Of a stretch of DNA of 24,991 nt, positions 22,201-24,991 are shown piece by piece. The translations under genes and the position numbers were made by a program. Under the pieces are notes generated by a model. It worked only from the letters and a program-made list of their open reading frames with translations, did no database searches and was not told the DNA's origin. Numbering within the stretch: position 1 is the stretch's first letter; each line of letters opens with the position of its first letter. The stretch is from Saccoglossus kowalevskii (Eukaryota > Hemichordata > Enteropneusta > Harrimaniidae). The stretch lies in the NCBI RefSeq assembly GCF_000003605.2, contig NW_003134255.1, positions 1-24,991 on the forward strand, written 5' to 3'.

Positions 22201-22274
22201 TGTTGGATTATTGGGAGTTGTCAATGCGCTCTCCAAAAATATAAGAAACAAATGTCCGAACATAAACTTGACAC

Positions 22275-22280
22275 TTTATT
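22275..22280 (-). terminator. Poly(A) signal AATAAA in D/E LTR
   Basis: Minus-strand AATAAA in GGAATAAAGTG. In copy D transcripts it also occurs near the 5' end, within R or U5, so it must be bypassed there, as in other LTR elements. Confidence 0.55.
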
Positions 22281-22720
22281 CCTTTCCACCACTGAGAAAC
22301 GATTGACTGAAAGGTATACAGAGAAATAAAGCACATAAGTAAACAATACATTTCACGTAATCGATTGATATGCATAGTATACATGTACATTTTGTACAGT
22401 AATATTACTATCATCACAGTTAGCGACTACCTCACAAAAGGTAAAGATATCACAACACATCTTAGAAATACATGGAATTACACGCAGTAGATCGTAAAGC
22501 GTAAAGACTAGCGTGATCGGTAAACACGAGTCACATGTATACGAAGCAATGACCTCAAACAAACGTCGCAAAAGTCAGCAGTTCGTAACAAAGAAATCAT
22601 ATTTATGCTCACCGTAATATTAGACCCCAACAACCAACAACCTAAACTTCGCTTAGTGTAGTTCACTCGACTGCTGTAATTCATGCAAATGCGTCAAAAC
22701 ACCAGCAAGACATGATGCGA

Positions 22721-22731
22721 TCCGCCATTTC
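22721..22731 (-). promoter_or_regulatory. YY1-like core at predicted start site, D/E LTR
   Basis: Minus strand AAATGGCGGAT with the ATGGCGG core, about 30 bp downstream of the TATA-like box. Its ATG (22726-22728) has A at -3 and G at +4 and opens a 15-codon upstream frame ending in TGA at 22681-22683. Whether it is a factor site, a start-site element or an upstream frame cannot be told from sequence. Confidence 0.35.
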
Positions 22732-22750
22732 TCTCTGCTTTTTCCCGGTG

Positions 22751-22760
22751 CTATAAATAG
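22751..22760 (-). promoter_or_regulatory. TATA-like box in D/E LTR
   Basis: CTATTTATAG on the minus strand, the likely core promoter of copy D. The better TATA consensus (TATAAATAG) is read on the opposite strand, so the direction of initiation is not settled by sequence. Confidence 0.45.
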
Positions 22761-22838
22761 CCACCTTACCAAATCTCAACTACAGAGGGCGATGGACTGT
22801 ACAATAGCAAATTAGTATAACGTTATTTGGCCATAACA

Positions 22839-22850
22839 TCCCGGCCTCCT
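22839..22850 (-). other. Polypurine tract of copy E
   Basis: AGGAGGCCGGGA abutting the LTR, identical to those of the other copies. Confidence 0.72.
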
Positions 22851-22989
22851 AATTGTGTAAATACTTGAAACAATTACAAATAAGAAAGAAGGACAAATAA
22901 ATCAACATGAATACGATGAGTCCATCGCATGTAACAACATGTGTTGATGCCAAAAAAGGAACGCTGCGAGCAAAAACGGGTACATAGTG

Positions 22990-23040
22990 CACACAACGCA
23001 AACAACGCAAACAACACAAACAGCGCGCAAAACACACACA
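22990..23040. repeat. Short imperfect tandem repeat in 3' untranslated region, copy E
   Basis: Same CAAACAACG-type repeat, at the same distance from the polyprotein stop as in B and C. Confidence 0.7.
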
Positions 23041-23130
23041 GCCAGGATAGCCCACACAGCAATCCGACCCACAGGCTCCCAGATCTCCAAACCGGATATC
23101 CTGAAACAGTCATCCTGGAAAGTCAGAAAG

Positions 23131-24657
23131 TCAAGTACCACCACAGACAACATCAGCTTCCAAAATTATGCACAACTTGTCAATAGGACGTTCAAGGACA
23201 TTTGAGCTTGTTTTCACTTTGGCTACTCTGACCAAGTCATTGCGGTCCCTCATAACTTCAATAACTCTTCCCATCGGCCAGGAGTTCCTTGGTGATGAGT
23301 TGTCTACCACCAGAACTATATCATCTACTGCCAGGTTTCTCCGAGGTTTTAACCACTTCTGGCGCTCTTGAAGCATTGGTAGATACTCTCTTAACCACCG
23401 TTTCCAAAACATGTCTGCGAGATATTGGATCTGGCGCCACCTACGACGTACATAATTATCATGACTTTGGAACACTCCTGGTGGTAAACTCTGATTGGAC
23501 TGAAGAAGTAGCAAATGATTTGGCGTAAGTGGTTCTAAGTCATTCGGGTCATCTGAAAGCTGTGTTATTGGCCGACTATTTATAATGTTTTCCACTTCAC
23601 AGAACAATGTAGCAAGACCCTCGTCATCCAAGTGAATGACTTGTTCTTTCAACAATCCAAAGAGAACCTTCCGCACCGTTCTGACTTGTCGCTCCCACAC
23701 TCCACCGAAATGGGACCCAGCTGGAGGGTTAAACTCCCATCTAATATTGCTTTGTTGTAATGTTCCAGAGATTCTACTATGGTTCCACCTATTTATTTCA
23801 TCACGTAACTCATGATTGGCTCCAACCAAATTTGTTCCATTATCCGACCGCACAATCTTGACCTGACCTCTTCGTGCCATGAATCTGCGCAATGCATTAA
23901 TGCATGAGTCAGTAGTAAGCGAATGAGCCACTTCTAAGTGTATAGCTCTGGTTGCCAAGCACGTGAAAACAACACCGTATCTCTTGATAACACTCCGAGC
24001 ACGTTTAACTAATATAGGTCCAAAATAATCCACACCACTACGTGTGAAAGGGGGTTCATCTAGTGTTAAACGGTCCACAGGCAAACTTGCCATCTTTTGC
24101 TCACCAGCTTTGGCTCGATATCTGCGGCATATAACACATTTCGAGATAATTCGCCGAATGATTGTATTTGCACAAAGGATCCAAAAGTGTTGCCTTAGCT
24201 TAGCTAACATCGAATTCCTTCCTAGGTGCCCAACAGTTTTGTGTACGTCTTGCAAAATTAGATTTGCTACAGGAGAATCCTTAGGTATAATAATTGGATG
24301 CTTCTCATCATCTGACAGTGCTGCACGATGCAGGCGTCCACCAACTCTGATAAGACCATCTTCCAGAATTGGATCAAGTTTATAGACACGGCTTGCCTTC
24401 TTAACAGTCATTCTAGTCTTATTATGAAGACCTTTGAGAAGTATATCCAACTCATCTTGGAAGTGACTTCTTTGTACATAAGTCACAATGCATCTTTCTG
24501 CCTCCTGTAGTATGTCGATATCAAGAGATGCAGACTTGAGGTTTACTCTGGACCTCATTTTTCTCATCTTGTCATCAACAAGCTGCTCTTGTTTTTTAGG
24601 ATCTACATCTGCAGAGATACTTTCTCGCACTTGTTTTCGCAGATTGGCCCAATGTTG
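23131..24657 (-). pseudogene. pol: Integrase and DUF5641-like part of copy E polyprotein, downstream of premature stop
   Basis: Same frame as the upstream piece but separated from it by a TAA at 24658-24660. No ATG begins it; the codon at 24628-24630 is GTG, a valine codon in copy D. The zinc module, D,D(35)E core and C-terminal tail are all present. Private changes include A in TVKKASR, L in DRLTLDEPP, and a G-to-A change at 24062 (plus strand reads CTAGTG where the others read CTGGTG). It would be reached by ribosomes only through stop readthrough. Confidence 0.88.
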
Positions 24658-24991
24658 TTAAGATCCAGTTAAGATCCATCCAACTGTCCGCTTCAGTGAC
24701 ATCCAGCTTGAAAAACGAGAAATGAGACTACTCATGAAGCTAGATTGCTCATCTATCAGAACAACATTTGAGAGCTTTTTCACTTCAGGATCCTCATCAT
24801 GAATCCTCTCTAAGACTACTTGATTCTCTGGCCATTCCGATTCTGGAGACCACAGAAAATCAGGACCAGTAACCCATCTCTTGCATTTTATGAAGTCAGT
24901 TATTATCAAACCCCTTGAAGCATCATCTGCTGGGTTTAATTTCGTATTTATGTACCTCCACTGAGACACTTCTGATCCCTCACGAATTGTA
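24658..24991 (-). pseudogene. pol: End of RNase H region of copy E polyprotein, ending at premature stop (partial)
   Basis: Continues off the right window edge. The visible residues match copy D from the SQWRYINTKLNP stretch through FLWSPESEWP and VGWILTG, then end at TAA (24658-24660). The stop comes from a complex indel: the 15 nt present in copy D are replaced by 9 nt that repeat the neighbouring sequence, giving GTTAAGATCCA twice in tandem (24657-24678). The net change is -6, so the frame itself is kept. Codon 24967-24969 is GTG, not a start; the frame is open to the window edge. Confidence 0.87.

Larger units (their letters stand above)
14886..22838 (-). mobile_element. BEL/Pao LTR retrotransposon, copy D (intact coding frame)
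   Basis: Complete element: 5' LTR 22201-22838, short leader, one polyprotein frame, 3' untranslated region with polypurine tract, and 3' LTR 14886-15508. It is the only copy in the window without a frameshift, stop or large deletion in its coding region. Its two LTRs differ by a 16-nt deletion, one inserted base and about one substitution. They therefore look near-identical but are not a pristine pair, and since each is shared with a neighbour their divergence is not a clean insertion clock. Confidence 0.94.
22201..22838 (-). repeat. LTR shared by copies D (5') and E (3')
   Basis: The LTR closest to the majority sequence of the four. The right edge is fixed by polypurine tract adjacency (TGTTATGGCC on the minus strand), and the left edge is at TGTTGG (22201), or TGTCAA (22219) as the alternative. 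It acts as the 5' LTR and promoter of the intact copy D. Confidence 0.83.
22201..24991 (-). mobile_element. BEL/Pao LTR retrotransposon, copy E (right-truncated by window)
   Basis: The 3' part of a fifth element: 3' LTR 22201-22838, 3' untranslated region, integrase and the end of the RNase H region, then the window edge. It carries an in-frame stop at 24658-24660. Integrase substitutions shared with copy C make these two the closest pair in this part. Confidence 0.93.

Noticed and set aside
22849-23055. An envelope gene between pol and the 3' LTR
   Set aside because: The interval is only about 290 bp, has no signal peptide plus ectodomain layout, and its open frames follow from a T/G-rich repeat.
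24628-24630. GTG codons at 24628-24630, 24967-24969 and 11738-11740 as starts of separate integrase or RNase H genes
   Set aside because: These are internal valine codons of the polyprotein. The pieces exist only because of a stop, a window edge or a deletion.
1-24991. A host gene, tRNA or rRNA within the array
   Set aside because: Every stretch is accounted for by LTR, leader, polyprotein or 3' untranslated sequence of the same element.

Overview
The window is wholly occupied by LTR retrotransposon sequence from a eukaryotic, almost certainly metazoan, genome. I see no cellular gene, no RNA gene and no unique host DNA. The element belongs to the BEL/Pao superfamily. It has one long gag-pol frame holding, in order, a coiled-coil Gag with a DUF1759-like region, three zinc knuckles, a DUF1758-like aspartic protease, a reverse transcriptase with YVDD, the Pao-type A17/RNase H region, an HHCC zinc-binding module, a D,D(35)E integrase core and a DUF5641-like tail. 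BEL/Pao elements with one uninterrupted polyprotein are common in aquatic invertebrates and fish, but the sequence does not fix the host.

Layout: five head-to-tail copies, all on the minus strand (5' ends at high coordinates), called A to E from left to right. A (1-2829) is cut by the window edge and shows only Gag. B (2192-9948) is full length with a 204-nt in-frame Gag deletion and a frameshift before the A17 region. C (9311-15508) has lost RT and A17/RNase H through a 1750-nt deletion. D (14886-22838) has an uninterrupted 2109-codon polyprotein and is the only copy here that looks coding-competent. E (22201-24991) is cut by the right edge and carries an in-frame stop made by a small complex indel.

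Neighbouring copies share ONE LTR (about 638 bp, at 2192-2829, 9311-9948, 14886-15508 and 22201-22838). Each shared LTR is the 5' LTR of the copy to its left and the 3' LTR of the copy to its right. The LTR runs directly into the polypurine tract on one side and a short leader on the other, with no host bases between. The array is therefore (internal-LTR)n with a 7.3-kb full unit, and it continues past both window edges. By eye, LTRs differ by only a few substitutions, while each copy has private lesions.

Functionally, the LTR supplies the promoter (TATA-like box with a YY1-like core about 30 bp downstream) and a poly(A) signal. The AGGAGGCCGGGA tract primes plus-strand synthesis. The polyprotein supplies capsid, protease, RT/RNase H and integrase. 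Copy D could in principle supply proteins in trans to the broken neighbours, but nothing here shows activity. Codons are numbered from the first ATG of the polyprotein (22125-22127 in D); the frame is open slightly further upstream but without an ATG.
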